This document shows positions 40,629-48,411 of a DNA stretch of 64,000 nucleotides, piece by piece; the stretch's first letter is position 1, and every line of letters begins with the position of its first letter. Source of the DNA: G965279355 sp965279355 (GTDB lineage Bacteria; Pseudomonadota; Alphaproteobacteria; CACIAM-22H2); the NCBI GenBank assembly GCA_965279355.1, contig OZ257155.1, forward strand, positions 992,001-1,056,000, written 5' to 3'. Below the pieces are notes generated by a model. It saw only the letters and a program-made list of their open reading frames with translations. It was not told the DNA's origin and searched no databases. A program made the translations under genes and the position numbers.

Positions 40629-40817
40629 ATGGAACAGATGAACGACGGTGGCTGGCTGTGGCTGGTCGTTGACGTGCTTTTCGTCGCGGCCGTGGCGGCT
40701 GCGCTCGCTTTCGGCTGGATCAAATACCGCCGGCGCTACCGCGGCGAGACACCGCAGGAGCGCAGCCGCGAACACGACCAGCGGCGGCATCGTCATGAAG
40801 CCGCGGGAAAGGGCTAG
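40629..40817 (+). CDS. Small single-TM protein, probable stress gene
   Basis: 62 aa. One N-terminal membrane segment (LWLVVDVLFVAAVAAALAFG) followed by a basic cytoplasmic tail (YRRRYRGETPQERSREHDQR). Function unknown. An EcfG-type promoter stands 39 bp upstream; GGGAGCGG lies near the start. The next gene follows 2 bp later. Confidence 0.72.
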   Translation: MEQMNDGGWLWLVVDVLFVAAVAAALAFGWIKYRRRYRGETPQERSREHDQRRHRHEAAGKG

Positions 40818-40819
40818 CG

Positions 40820-41077
40820 ATGCGACCCGCCCTTTTCGCAGTCGGCGTCGGCGCGGCCGTTCTGGTATTCGCGGCGCTCCGCCGCGCTCCGGTATCGAAG
40901 TCTTCGCCACCGGCACGGGAGAAGAAGCCGATGCCGGACTGGCATTCGGATTACCGGCCCGACGCACAGGGGCGGGTTTCGGAGGACGATCTGATCGACC
41001 AGGCGATGGCCGACTCATTCCCGGCCAGCGATCCGCCCGCCTATTCAAGCAGAGTTACATCGGGTCGACCGGTGTAG
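40820..41077 (+). CDS. Small anchored protein, probable stress gene
   Basis: 85 aa. Short hydrophobic N-terminus (MRPALFAVGVGAAVLVFAAL), then a hydrophilic acidic part with VSEDDLIDQAMADSFPASDP, a motif recurring in small alphaproteobacterial stress-associated proteins. In operon with the preceding gene (2-bp gap), hence under the same EcfG promoter. Function unknown. Confidence 0.7.
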   Translation: MRPALFAVGVGAAVLVFAALRRAPVSKSSPPAREKKPMPDWHSDYRPDAQGRVSEDDLIDQAMADSFPASDPPAYSSRVTSGRPV

Positions 41078-41282
41078 GAGCCGGTCCGTATCGCGGCAGT
41101 GCAAGCGGTGCCGTTTCGTCGCCGTAGGTTCGCTGGCGAACACAGGCTGTCGGCTTTGTCGCCCGTCGTTTTCATCACAAAACCACTGGCACTCTTTTTA
41201 CCGCCGGGTAAAATGCCGGCGTCGTGATTCAATAAAACCATCGCAAATTGAATCGACGTCATCTGATTCGACGGGAGATGCC

Positions 41283-41870
41283 ATGAGCAAGGCGCCGACG
41301 GTCCTCGTTCTCGACGATGATGCCGCATTCCGGTACGCCGCGGGGCGCACGCTGCAGCAGGGCGGGCTCGACGTGGCCTATGCCACCAGCGGCTGGGATG
41401 CGCTGGACGCCTTCACGAAAGCGCCGATCGACCTGATGCTGACCGATATCCGGCTGGGCGACGGAATCGACGGGTTCGGGTTCGCGCGGATGGTGCGGCC
41501 GCGCCGCCCCTCGCTGAAGGTGCTGTTCATTTCCGCCTACGACGTCGGCAGCAACCTGGAATTCGGGCGCGTCCTGCGCAAGCCGATCTCCAACGAGCAG
41601 CTGATCGCCGAGGTCTGGGCCGAACTGCAGAACCCGGGCCCCGCGCCGGACCGCATCGACGCGGTCGTGACGTCGCAGGAAGCCCTGCAGCACGCGCGCA
41701 TTGCCCGCGAGGAGGCAGAGCAGGAAACCGATCCGGAAGTGCGGCTGCGGCACCTCCGGCTTGCAGAGCGTTACGTGCTGCTCGCCGACACTCTTTTGCG
41801 GATCGAACGGACGTGGGCGCCCGGAGCGTCCGGCTCTGCGAGAGGATCGCACGAGGCGCCGGGCGACTGA
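41283..41870 (+). CDS. Response regulator receiver protein with C-terminal helical extension
   Basis: 195 aa. Receiver domain at residues 5-120: VLVLDDDAAFR, phosphoacceptor in IDLMLTDIRLGDGIDG, conserved lysine in RVLRKPISNEQL. The C-terminal 70 residues form a charged helix (ARIAREEAEQETDPEVRLRH) without a recognisable DNA-binding motif. Preceded by GGGAG. Role unknown; the neighbourhood suggests stress signalling. Confidence 0.85.
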   Translation: MSKAPTVLVLDDDAAFRYAAGRTLQQGGLDVAYATSGWDALDAFTKAPIDLMLTDIRLGDGIDGFGFARMVRPRRPSLKVLFISAYDVGSNLEFGRVLRKPISNEQLIAEVWAELQNPGPAPDRIDAVVTSQEALQHARIAREEAEQETDPEVRLRHLRLAERYVLLADTLLRIERTWAPGASGSARGSHEAPGD

Positions 41871-42021
41871 TTCGGCTTCGCGCTTGAGGGGAAACCCCGA
41901 CCGTCGCGCTTCCGATGGATGGTCCTGAAGCCACGACGGCAGGGTTTCGTCTGTTAGAACGCGCTCCCGCACCGCATGCTCCGGAGGCAAAAGAGGTAGC
42001 GTGGAACGACGCGGCAATCTC

Positions 42022-42294
42022 TTATCCGTGTGCTTTCGAACAGGACCCGACCAGACGGCGCTCGTGCCAGAGTTCGGCGGTCCATGCATTCGGGTCGCCG
42101 CGGAGAATGATGTCGGCCCGCTCCAGCGCCGCGGCCAGTGTCGGCGCCCGCAGGGTCATGGCCGCGTCGACCCGACCGTCGCGATCGGCGAGCAGCACGA
42201 GATAGCTGTTCGCGTGTTCCACGATCGTGAAGGACGTCGCACGCGCGAACCCGTTCCAGTTTGGGCTCCAGCCTGGTCCAAGGAACCCGCGCAT
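42022..42294 (-). CDS. Hypothetical protein
   Basis: About 90 aa (MRGFLGPGWSPNWNGFARAT...). Mixed alpha/beta with SYLVLLADRDGRVDAAMTLR. The only substantial frame in this gap and divergent from the hemerythrin gene; its start region overlaps the hemerythrin gene's EcfG promoter, which weakens the start choice. An upstream ATG at 42300 adds two residues. Not recognised. Confidence 0.5.
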   Translation of the reverse strand: MRGFLGPGWSPNWNGFARATSFTIVEHANSYLVLLADRDGRVDAAMTLRAPTLAAALERADIILRGDPNAWTAELWHERRLVGSCSKAHG

Positions 42295-42306
42295 TCCCAA
42301 AACGTT
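42282..42306 (+). promoter_or_regulatory. EcfG-type promoter for the hemerythrin gene
   Basis: GGAAC (42282-42286), 16 bp, CGTT (42303-42306), 56 bp upstream of the ATG at 42363 and co-directional. Exact consensus. Confidence 0.8.
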
Positions 42307-42362
42307 GGACGCCGCATGGTTGCTGCCGTCCCGGCGGCATCAGGGACTTTGGGAGTTTTGAC

Positions 42363-42893
42363 ATGGCAAAGAAGAAAACGGCCAGCCGGCCCGGCGCCGC
42401 CTATGCGCTCACGCTGCTGCGCAAGGACCACGCGGAGGTGACGGCGCTGTTCGACAAATACGAAAAGGGCATGAAGCGGATGGACGACGCGAAGAAGACC
42501 GAACTCGCGTTGCAGATCTGCGACATGCTGACCGTGCATGCCAGGATCGAAGAGGAGATTTTCTATCCGGCGTGCCAGGAGATCGAGGGGCTGGAAGATA
42601 TTCTGGCCGAGGCGAAGGTCGAGCATCAGGGCGCCAAGGATCTGATCGCCAAGATCTCCGCCGACCGGGCCGGCGACGAGGACTACGACGCGATGGTCAC
42701 GGTGCTTGGCGAATATATCAGGCATCACGTGAAGGAAGAGCACGGCGAACTCTTCCCCAAGGTGAAGAAATCGGATCTCGACCTGAAGGAGCTCGGCGAG
42801 CAGCTCGAGGCGCGCAAGCAGGAGCTGATGAGCGCCTCGGGAAGCGAGCGCAAGGAGGCCCGCGAGGGGACCGGCGCGCATCGCGCCCTCTGA
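42363..42893 (+). CDS. Hemerythrin-like HHE-domain protein
   Basis: 176 aa four-helix protein with the di-iron ligand pattern of hemerythrins: LLRKDHAEVTALFDKYE, TVHARIEEEIFYP, EAKVEHQGAKDLI and YIRHHVKEEHGELFPK. Likely binds O2, NO or reactive oxygen species through a non-haem di-iron site. Basic N-terminus MAKKKTASRPG. Under an EcfG-type promoter and followed by a GC-rich hairpin terminator. Monocistronic. Confidence 0.92.
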   Translation: MAKKKTASRPGAAYALTLLRKDHAEVTALFDKYEKGMKRMDDAKKTELALQICDMLTVHARIEEEIFYPACQEIEGLEDILAEAKVEHQGAKDLIAKISADRAGDEDYDAMVTVLGEYIRHHVKEEHGELFPKVKKSDLDLKELGEQLEARKQELMSASGSERKEAREGTGAHRAL

Positions 42894-42905
42894 TCCGCAC
42901 GCCCC

Positions 42906-42956
42906 GCCCCGCCCGTGCCGGCCGCGCACGCCGGTGTGGGCGGGGCGTGTCGTTTT
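42906..42956 (+). terminator. Terminator after the hemerythrin gene
   Basis: GC-rich stem GCCCCGCCC...CCGG/CCGG...GGGCGGGGC with a short internal loop, followed by a modest T-run (CGTTTT). The remaining gap to 43138 carries a TATAAT-like box (43025) and a hairpin GATATCG-TTCA-CGATATC in what is likely the leader of the next gene. Confidence 0.55.
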
Positions 42957-43138
42957 GGGCCAAAAACCCTTAAAAAACGCCGTTAACCCGCGAAAACAGG
43001 CTCCCTTTCGGGGGGCGTTCTCCGCTATAATCGCGCCATCGTCGGCATGGGATAAAGGCGCCGGCGGCTGAGAGATGAGCCGGCCCCGATTGCGATATCG
43101 TTCACGATATCCGGGGCCTGGCGTGCTCCCGCCTGCAC

Positions 43139-43324
43139 ATGGGAGACACAGCCTTGAGTAAGAAGCCGCAGGAACCCCTCCCCGATTTCATGCCGGGGCC
43201 GGATCAGCACGCCACGCGCCGGCGCTCGGCCGAAGCCGCGCCTCGCGCAGCGGAGCGGGCCGCCGCCAGTCCCAAGCCGTCCCGCGACCGCCGCGCCCCC
43301 AAGCCGGCGACGAAGCGGAAGTAA
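43139..43324 (+). CDS. Small basic, disordered protein
   Basis: 61 aa, Pro/Ala/Arg/Lys-rich and probably disordered (SKKPQEPLPDFMPGPDQHAT, ending KPATKRK). ATG 43139 has no good ribosome site; a TTG at 43154 with GGAG 8 nt upstream may be the true start (56 aa). 27 bp before the cold-shock gene and probably co-transcribed. Confidence 0.6.
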   Translation: MGDTALSKKPQEPLPDFMPGPDQHATRRRSAEAAPRAAERAAASPKPSRDRRAPKPATKRK

Positions 43325-43351
43325 GGCGTCACAGGAGAACCCGGAGAATTC

Positions 43352-43882
43352 ATGGCCTATCAGTCCTTCCAGCCCCTGATCGGCGACGGCAACGTCGTCG
43401 ACGCCAAGGTAAAGTGGTTCAACACGACCAAGGGTTTTGGTTTTGTCGCCCTTCCTGACGGCAGCGAGGCGTTCCTGCACATGTCGGCGCTACAGTCGGC
43501 AGGGCTAGCGGCGCCCGGTGAAGGGGTCACGATCAAGTGCGAGGTCGGGGCCGGCAAGAAGGGACCGCAGGTCACCCGCGTGGTCGAACTGGTCGGCAAC
43601 GGCGGCGCACCCACGGCGGCGCCGCGCCAACATGTTGAGCAGAACCAGCCCGCACCCGCTGGCACGATCGATGTCGAGGGTTCGGTGAAATGGTTCAGCG
43701 TCGAGCGCGGCTACGGCTTCGTGACGATGGACGATGGCGGAGACGACGTCTTCGTCCAAGCCGACTACGTCCGCCGCGCCGGACTGCAATCGCTCGATAC
43801 CGATCAGCGCGTCATTGTCAGCGTAACGACAACCGCCAAGGGCCGTGAGGCAAGGCGCATCCAGCTTCTCGACCTGAACTAA
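43352..43882 (+). CDS. Cold-shock protein with two CSD domains
   Basis: 176 aa. The first cold-shock domain (residues about 18-80) has DAKVKWFNTTKGFGFVAL with RNP1-like GFGFV and later EAFLHMSAL. The second (about 108-175) has GSVKWFSVERGYGFVTMDDG and DVFVQADYV. A Gln/Pro/Ala linker joins them. Binds single-stranded nucleic acid as an RNA chaperone. The double-domain form is common in alphaproteobacteria. Confidence 0.95.
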   Translation: MAYQSFQPLIGDGNVVDAKVKWFNTTKGFGFVALPDGSEAFLHMSALQSAGLAAPGEGVTIKCEVGAGKKGPQVTRVVELVGNGGAPTAAPRQHVEQNQPAPAGTIDVEGSVKWFSVERGYGFVTMDDGGDDVFVQADYVRRAGLQSLDTDQRVIVSVTTTAKGREARRIQLLDLN

Positions 43883-43922
43883 GCGAGGAGCTTTGCCCCC
43901 TCGGTTGGGCGCAGCGCCGCCC

Positions 43923-44249
43923 CTACGTGTCGAGCTGATCCCGCCCTAGGCGCGATCTCCGGGCGGCCTCAAGCCCCTCGCCATCAAGCGACGGCCTCGC
44001 GGTGCGGGTAAACGCGTCGGCCTTCACCGGCCGCTGCCGCACCAAGTTCATCAGCCCCTTATGCCGCGACTTGCGCAGGCGGATTAGGCGCTGATCGTTG
44101 TGCCACAGTTCCAGACGCAGATGGGGGCTGTCCTGAAAGAGGCCGCTCGCGATCCGTCGTGCGGCGACGTGGTCCGCGGCCTCAATGCGCTCGACAGCCA
44201 TGACCTGCATCAGCACATCCAGGAAGTAGGCTTTGTACCCTTTCGTCAT
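43923..44249 (-). CDS. Hypothetical protein
   Basis: 108 aa (MTKGYKAYFLDVLMQVMAVE...). Basic, with no signal or membrane segment and no recognised domain. Convergent with the cold-shock gene, divergent from the cupin gene. Start at 44247-44249; the longer upstream frame is Arg/Pro-rich and less convincing. Confidence 0.55.
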   Translation of the reverse strand: MTKGYKAYFLDVLMQVMAVERIEAADHVAARRIASGLFQDSPHLRLELWHNDQRLIRLRKSRHKGLMNLVRQRPVKADAFTRTARPSLDGEGLEAARRSRLGRDQLDT

Positions 44250-44476
44250 CGCCGTGCTTTCTGCCGCGCCTTGCGGCTGCCGTCGCCGATCAGTGGGACG
44301 GGACATTAGCGGCGCGCCAAGCCCCGGGCGTGTGACAAGGGCATAGCATCGTTGCCATCGAAAGACGTTGGACAGGGTCGGCACGCGCGCAATGGCCGAC
44401 CTCTTCCAGAGCGAATTTCCCCGGCTTTATGTAGAGTTGCGAACATAGACCCGCCCCCACGTTCACGAGCCAAGCC

Positions 44477-44962
44477 ATGCCTCAGCCGAAAAACACGCCT
44501 CCGCTTGCCCTTGATGCCGCGACGATGCCGCCGCGCACCAAGCCGTCGAATTACCCGGAACCCTTCTATGCGCGGATGGCAAAACGCGAAAAGCGCGTGC
44601 TGGGCGACGTCTTCGGCCTGAAAAATTTCGGCGTGAACCTCACGCGGCTGGCACCCGGAGGCGAGTCCGCGCTGCTGCACCGGCACAGCCGGCAGGATGA
44701 ATTCATCTACATCCTGGAAGGTGACGTTGTCCTTGTGACCGATGATGGCGAAGCACGCCTTCGCCCGGGCATGTGCGCCGGCTTCGCTGCGGGCGGACGG
44801 GCGCACCAGCTCGTCAATCGCAGCGCCAGCGACGTCGTCTATCTCGAAGTCGGCGATCGCACGCCAGGCGACACCGGCGCCTATCCCGCCGACGATCTCC
44901 AGGCAACCGCGACACCCGAGGGGACCTGGCGCTTCTCCCATAAGGACGGGACGCCGTACTGA
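44477..44962 (+). CDS. Cupin-domain protein
   Basis: 161 aa. Metal-binding cupin motif 1 in LLHRHSRQDEFIYILEGDVV (HxH...E) and motif 2 in CAGFAAGGRAHQLVNRSASD (one His). Many relatives are described as auxin-binding-like or transcriptional cupin proteins; the substrate is not predictable. Single gene; start ATG 44477. Confidence 0.88.
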   Translation: MPQPKNTPPLALDAATMPPRTKPSNYPEPFYARMAKREKRVLGDVFGLKNFGVNLTRLAPGGESALLHRHSRQDEFIYILEGDVVLVTDDGEARLRPGMCAGFAAGGRAHQLVNRSASDVVYLEVGDRTPGDTGAYPADDLQATATPEGTWRFSHKDGTPY

Positions 44963-44977
44963 ACGCTTGCGTTAAAA

Positions 44978-44992
44978 TTGCGATTATCGCAA
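44978..44992. promoter_or_regulatory. Operator-like site matching the prophage repressor motif
   Basis: TTGCGATTATCGCAA, 36 bp upstream of the ATG at 45029, fits TTGCG-N5-CGCAA seen twice at the prophage repressor (37919, 37993). A half-site TTGCGTTA (44967-44974) precedes it. GATTAT at its centre could serve as the -10 of the downstream gene. Confidence 0.6.
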
Positions 44993-45028
44993 CATACTCC
45001 CGAGGGCCAGTTCGCCCAAAGGAGGAGC

Positions 45029-45397
45029 ATGGCTGTTTATCACGACGACTATTACGGACCGGCTGAGCTGCAGGACGAGTACCGCCGGGGCTTTGTCGAC
45101 CGCGCCGGGTTCCAGACGCTTACCGGACAGCTTCACGACTGGAGCGGCTCGGTGGCGGCGGCGCGCTTTCGCATCAGCATCGCGCTCAGAGCCAAACGTG
45201 CCCTGCGTCAGTCGCTCATCGCCGCGACGGCCGGCGTCTCGACTGCACATGTGCAGACTGAGCACCGACGGTCCGCCGACCGCCATGTCGATGATTGCGT
45301 GGCGACCTACCGTGAGTGCCGGCGCATCCTGGCAAAGCTGCGGCAGCGTCACCGCCGCGGGCGATTCTCCCGGACGGAATTACACGCCGCTGAGTGA
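45029..45397 (+). CDS. Unknown protein, possibly controlled by a repressor
   Basis: 122 aa (MAVYHDDYYGPAELQDEYRR...). Arg/Ala-rich helical C-terminal half (RISIALRAKRALRQSLIAAT). No domain recognised. A strong Shine-Dalgarno (GGAGGA, 45021-45026) decides the start. A TTGCG-N5-CGCAA palindrome lies in its promoter region. Its last 18 bp overlap the convergent TPR gene. Confidence 0.65.
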   Translation: MAVYHDDYYGPAELQDEYRRGFVDRAGFQTLTGQLHDWSGSVAAARFRISIALRAKRALRQSLIAATAGVSTAHVQTEHRRSADRHVDDCVATYRECRRILAKLRQRHRRGRFSRTELHAAE

Positions 45398-47281
45398 CCC
45401 GCCGGCGAATTGCCCGGCAAGGCGATCCCTCACTGTCTGAATCACACCCGCCCAGTCACCACGGCTCGATTGCCGGAACAGGCGCGCGGTCGGGTACCAG
45501 GGACTGTCCTCGCGATCGAGCATCCACTGCCAGGCCGGATCATGTTCCAGCAAAACCCAGGTCGGCCGGCCGAGCGCGCCGGCAAGGTGCGCCACCGCGG
45601 TGTCGATGGTGATGACCAGATCGAGTTGGGCGAGGATCGCCGCGGTATCCGCAAAGTCGTCCAGCGCGTCGCCGAAGTGACGCAGATCGTCCCTCGCCGC
45701 GATGAACTCACGATCGCCGTCGCGCAGTTCCTTCTGCAGGCTGATGAATTCGATGGTCTGCAGCGCCAGCAACGGAGACAGCGCTTCGAGCCGAAGGGAA
45801 CGTGTCTTTCCTTCGAGATTGGTCGGGCTTCCGGCCCAGACCAGGCCGACCCGCGGGCGCCTTACCGATCCAAGGCGGTCGCGCCAGGCCGCAATCTTCT
45901 GCGCCGATGCCCGCAGATAGGGCTCGCCCGGAATGGCGTCGACCGTGACGCCGAGCACGCGCGGAACACTCATCAGCGGCGAATAGACATCGAACGCGGG
46001 CAATGCCTCGCCGCGCACCACGACCTCATCGATCTCGGGGATTTCGGCAAAGACGGGCTTGAGGGGGGCCCGCACCTCAACGACCAGACGACCGACCTGC
46101 CTGCGCACCAGAGGCAGAAAACGCGCGACCTGAAGGGCGTCGCCGAAACCCTGTTCGTGATAGACGAGGAGCGTCTTCTCCCTGGCGTCCGATTGTCCCG
46201 TCCACCGGATCTGCGGAATTTCCGGCAGCCTCAATCCGTGCTTCGTCTGCCAGCGCCACTCGTACTTTTCCCAGCCCGCAGTGTAGTCGCCGAGCAGCAG
46301 CCGAATGAGCGCCTCGTTGAAATGCGCCTCCGCCAGATTCGGATCGAGCGTCGCCGCGCGCCCATAGTCATCGAGAGCATCGCGATAGCGGCCGGCCTTC
46401 GCGAGCGTCGCCGCGCGTGAAAAGAACGCATCGGCATCATCGGGATAAAGATCGCAGGCCCGATCGTAGGCGACAAAGGCATCATCCGGTTTCTGAAGAC
46501 CGGCCAGCGCATGGGCGCGATTTTTGAGGCTCGCCAGATCGTGCGGCACAAGCGCCAGCGCCCTTTCGGAATACGTAAGCGCCTCGCCAAAGCGTGCCTG
46601 CCGCAGAAGCAGTGCGCCCTTGTTCGTATAGGGCGAAGCCCATGTCGGCCTGAGTTCGATGGCCCGGTCGAAACACGCCATCGCGTCATCGTCCCGCCCG
46701 AGCGCCTCAAGTACAAGACCGCGATTGTAAACGCCGTCGCTATTCGAGGGCGCCACGGCCAGCAGTCGGTCGAGTGCCTCCAGAGCCTCGGGATATCGTC
46801 CCAGCGACTTCAGTATGGCGGAGCGATTATTCAGCGCACCCAGATGATCCGGCTGAAGGGAAAGCGTGCGCGCGTAATCCGCCAGCGCCGCCTCGCCGGC
46901 GCCCAGCTGCTGCGCCGCAAGGCCGCGATTGTAATAGAGCGATACGGAATCCGGCTGAATGCGGATCGCTGCATCGAAAGTCGCAATAGCTTCCGTGTAT
47001 CGCCCGGTCAGGAAAAGAACCGTGCCGCGGTTATTCAGGGACAGGAAATGTCCGGCATCAAGCGCCAATGCGCGGTCGTAGTCGGCCAGCGCCTCGTCAA
47101 ACCGCCGCAGCGCCTGCAGGGCCGCGCCGCGGTTGCACAGCGCATCGACATAGTCGGGTTTGAGTGTCAGCGCGCGACTGAACAGAGCCAGCGCGTCGAG
47201 GGGGCGCTGCTTCTGCTGCAGTTCGATCCCGTCGCGATTGAGAATTTCCGAGTCTGTGCCCTGCTGGGGTTCGCCGTGCAT
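45380..47281 (-). CDS. TPR-repeat protein with C-terminal glycosyltransferase-like domain
   Basis: 633 aa. About ten tetratricopeptide repeats fill residues 10-340 (for example FDEALADYDRALALDAGHFL, YNRGLVLEALGRDDDAMACF). The C-terminal third has KTLLVYHEQGFGDALQVARF, RPRVGLVWAGSPTNLEGKTR and LDLVITIDTAVAHLAGALGR, the pattern of GT9/heptosyltransferase-like domains. This TPR-GT architecture is common in alphaproteobacteria and may act in glycan or protein glycosylation. No signal peptide. Confidence 0.88.
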   Translation of the reverse strand: MHGEPQQGTDSEILNRDGIELQQKQRPLDALALFSRALTLKPDYVDALCNRGAALQALRRFDEALADYDRALALDAGHFLSLNNRGTVLFLTGRYTEAIATFDAAIRIQPDSVSLYYNRGLAAQQLGAGEAALADYARTLSLQPDHLGALNNRSAILKSLGRYPEALEALDRLLAVAPSNSDGVYNRGLVLEALGRDDDAMACFDRAIELRPTWASPYTNKGALLLRQARFGEALTYSERALALVPHDLASLKNRAHALAGLQKPDDAFVAYDRACDLYPDDADAFFSRAATLAKAGRYRDALDDYGRAATLDPNLAEAHFNEALIRLLLGDYTAGWEKYEWRWQTKHGLRLPEIPQIRWTGQSDAREKTLLVYHEQGFGDALQVARFLPLVRRQVGRLVVEVRAPLKPVFAEIPEIDEVVVRGEALPAFDVYSPLMSVPRVLGVTVDAIPGEPYLRASAQKIAAWRDRLGSVRRPRVGLVWAGSPTNLEGKTRSLRLEALSPLLALQTIEFISLQKELRDGDREFIAARDDLRHFGDALDDFADTAAILAQLDLVITIDTAVAHLAGALGRPTWVLLEHDPAWQWMLDREDSPWYPTARLFRQSSRGDWAGVIQTVRDRLAGQFAGGSLSGV

Positions 47282-47387
47282 AAAGACGGCTTACCAGAAC
47301 CCGCCCTGCAGGAACATCACGGAATACCATCGGAAGTATGCCCTCCGATCTGTCGGTTTCCTGTCCTCGCGGTCACAGGGTACGCAC

Positions 47388-47412
47388 GGAACAGTGGGAC
47401 ACTGGCGGCGTT
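47388..47412 (+). promoter_or_regulatory. EcfG-type promoter for the DUF1328 gene
   Basis: GGAAC (47388-47392), 16 bp, CGTT (47409-47412), 41 bp upstream of the ATG at 47454 and co-directional. Exact consensus. Confidence 0.82.
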
Positions 47413-47453
47413 GGACAGACATAAGGCGTTTTGACTGCCGACGGGAGAAAACG

Positions 47454-47624
47454 ATGCTCTATTGGGCCCTTATGTTTCTGATCGTGGCGCTGGTTGCCGC
47501 AGCGTTCGGCTTCGGCGGCATCGCTGCAACCGCAGCGTCGATCGGACAGATGCTGTTCTACATCTTCCTGGTGCTGTTCCTGATTTCCCTCGTCTTCGGA
47601 CTGGTCCGGCGCGGACGACCGTAA
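47454..47624 (+). CDS. DUF1328 small membrane protein
   Basis: 56 aa with two membrane helices (LMFLIVALVAAAFGFGGIAA and MLFYIFLVLFLISLVFGLV) and a short basic tail RRGRP. Clear DUF1328 (YtjA-like) pattern MLYWALMFLIVAL. Family members are stress-associated small inner-membrane proteins; the EcfG-type promoter upstream agrees. Good GGGAGA ribosome site. Below the size most ORF finders report. Confidence 0.9.
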   Translation: MLYWALMFLIVALVAAAFGFGGIAATAASIGQMLFYIFLVLFLISLVFGLVRRGRP

Positions 47625-47645
47625 ATCAGGATCTCAGATCCACAG

Positions 47646-47684
47646 CGGCGTGCGCCTCACCGGGCGCACGCCGTTTATGTTTTT
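47646..47684 (+). terminator. Terminator after the DUF1328 gene
   Basis: Stem CGGCGTGCGCC/GGCGCACGCCG followed by TTTATGTTTTT. A second, weaker version of the same motif (CAGCGGCATGCGTCCACGG... TTTGTATGTTT) occurs at about 47824-47863, on the other side of repeat A copy 4. Confidence 0.85.
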
Positions 47685-47700
47685 AAGTGCCCTCAACCAA

Positions 47701-47812
47701 TGTCATCCCAGCGAAAGCTGGGACCCAGGTGGCGCGATCTCTACGCAGTCACCCCGGAACGTCCTCTTGGCGGACACTCGACGGCTGGGTCCCAGCTTTC
47801 GCTGGGATGACA
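47701..47812. repeat. Palindromic element family A, copy 4
   Basis: 112 bp, same inverted ends and nearly the same centre (GATCTCTACGCAGTCACCC) as the prophage copy at 31061. It sits between two related terminator-like hairpins, as if inserted beside or into a duplicated terminator. Confidence 0.92.
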
Positions 47813-47882
47813 ATCAGAAATACACAGCGGCATGCGTCCACGGACGCGCGCCGTTTGTATGTTTGAAAAGCCTCCCCACCAA

Positions 47883-48062
47883 TCAGGAAGTGCGAGAAAC
47901 GGACTGCCTCATCCGCGGCGGCGGTGTGTCCCGTGGCTCCGGCGGAACATCGACCTGCGGCACCTCGCTGGGTGGCTGCTCGGGGGACGGTGTCGGGGCG
48001 GGCGGCGGCGGCATGGGCGGCGGCCGCTCGGGCGGTACGGGAGGCTGCTGTGGATCGGACAT
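47883..48062 (-). CDS. Small proline-rich protein
   Basis: 59 aa, one third proline: MSDPQQPPVPPERPPPMPPP, continuing with PAPTPSPEQ and VDVPPEPRDTPPPRMRQS. Below common ORF cut-offs. Disordered; short Pro-rich proteins of this kind occur beside stress genes in Hyphomicrobiales. No clear Shine-Dalgarno. Divergent from the csbD gene. Function unknown. Confidence 0.55.
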   Translation of the reverse strand: MSDPQQPPVPPERPPPMPPPPAPTPSPEQPPSEVPQVDVPPEPRDTPPPRMRQSVSRTS

Positions 48063-48119
48063 CCAATGCTAACCGCCGCGGCTACGCGATGGTTCCCTGC
48101 CCGATGCGCCCCGCGTGCA

Positions 48120-48144
48120 GGAACCCCCCGTCGCCGCACCCGTT
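48120..48144 (+). promoter_or_regulatory. EcfG-type promoter for csbD-like operon
   Basis: GGAAC (48120-48124), 16 bp, CGTT (48141-48144), 57 bp upstream of the ATG at 48202 and co-directional. Exact consensus. Confidence 0.83.
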
Positions 48145-48201
48145 CCTTTCCGACAGCCTGCGAAACAGCGCGGGCTCCACATCACCGAATGGAGCCATCA
48201 C

Positions 48202-48402
48202 ATGAATTGGGATCAGATCGCCGGCAACTGGAAGAAGATGAGCGGCACAGTGAAGCAGAAATGGGGCCAGCTCACCGACGACGACCTCACCCAGATCGCC
48301 GGCAAACGCGATCAGCTGATCGGCCGCGTCCAGGAACGCTACGGCATCGCCAAGGAAGAGGCAGAACGCCAGGTCGACGACTGGGAGCGGTTGTCCCACT
48401 GA
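48202..48402 (+). CDS. CsbD-family stress protein
   Basis: 66 aa, CsbD-like: MNWDQIAGNWKKMSGTVKQK, then WGQLTDDDL and QIAGKRDQLIGRVQERYGIA. The family is induced by general stress in both Bacillus (SigB) and alphaproteobacteria; molecular role unknown. Transcribed from an EcfG-type promoter and coupled to a 55-aa gene 9 bp downstream. Confidence 0.93.
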   Translation: MNWDQIAGNWKKMSGTVKQKWGQLTDDDLTQIAGKRDQLIGRVQERYGIAKEEAERQVDDWERLSH

Positions 48403-48411
48403 GGAGGGATC

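Noticed and set aside
43025..43138. Riboswitch in the leader before the cold-shock genes
   Set aside because: A hairpin and TATAAT-like box are present, but no known riboswitch core could be recognised.
47749..48066. 105-aa minus-strand frame across repeat A copy 4
   Set aside because: Half of it is translation of the palindromic repeat (VIPAKAGTQPS); the Pro-rich 59-aa frame in another register is more credible.
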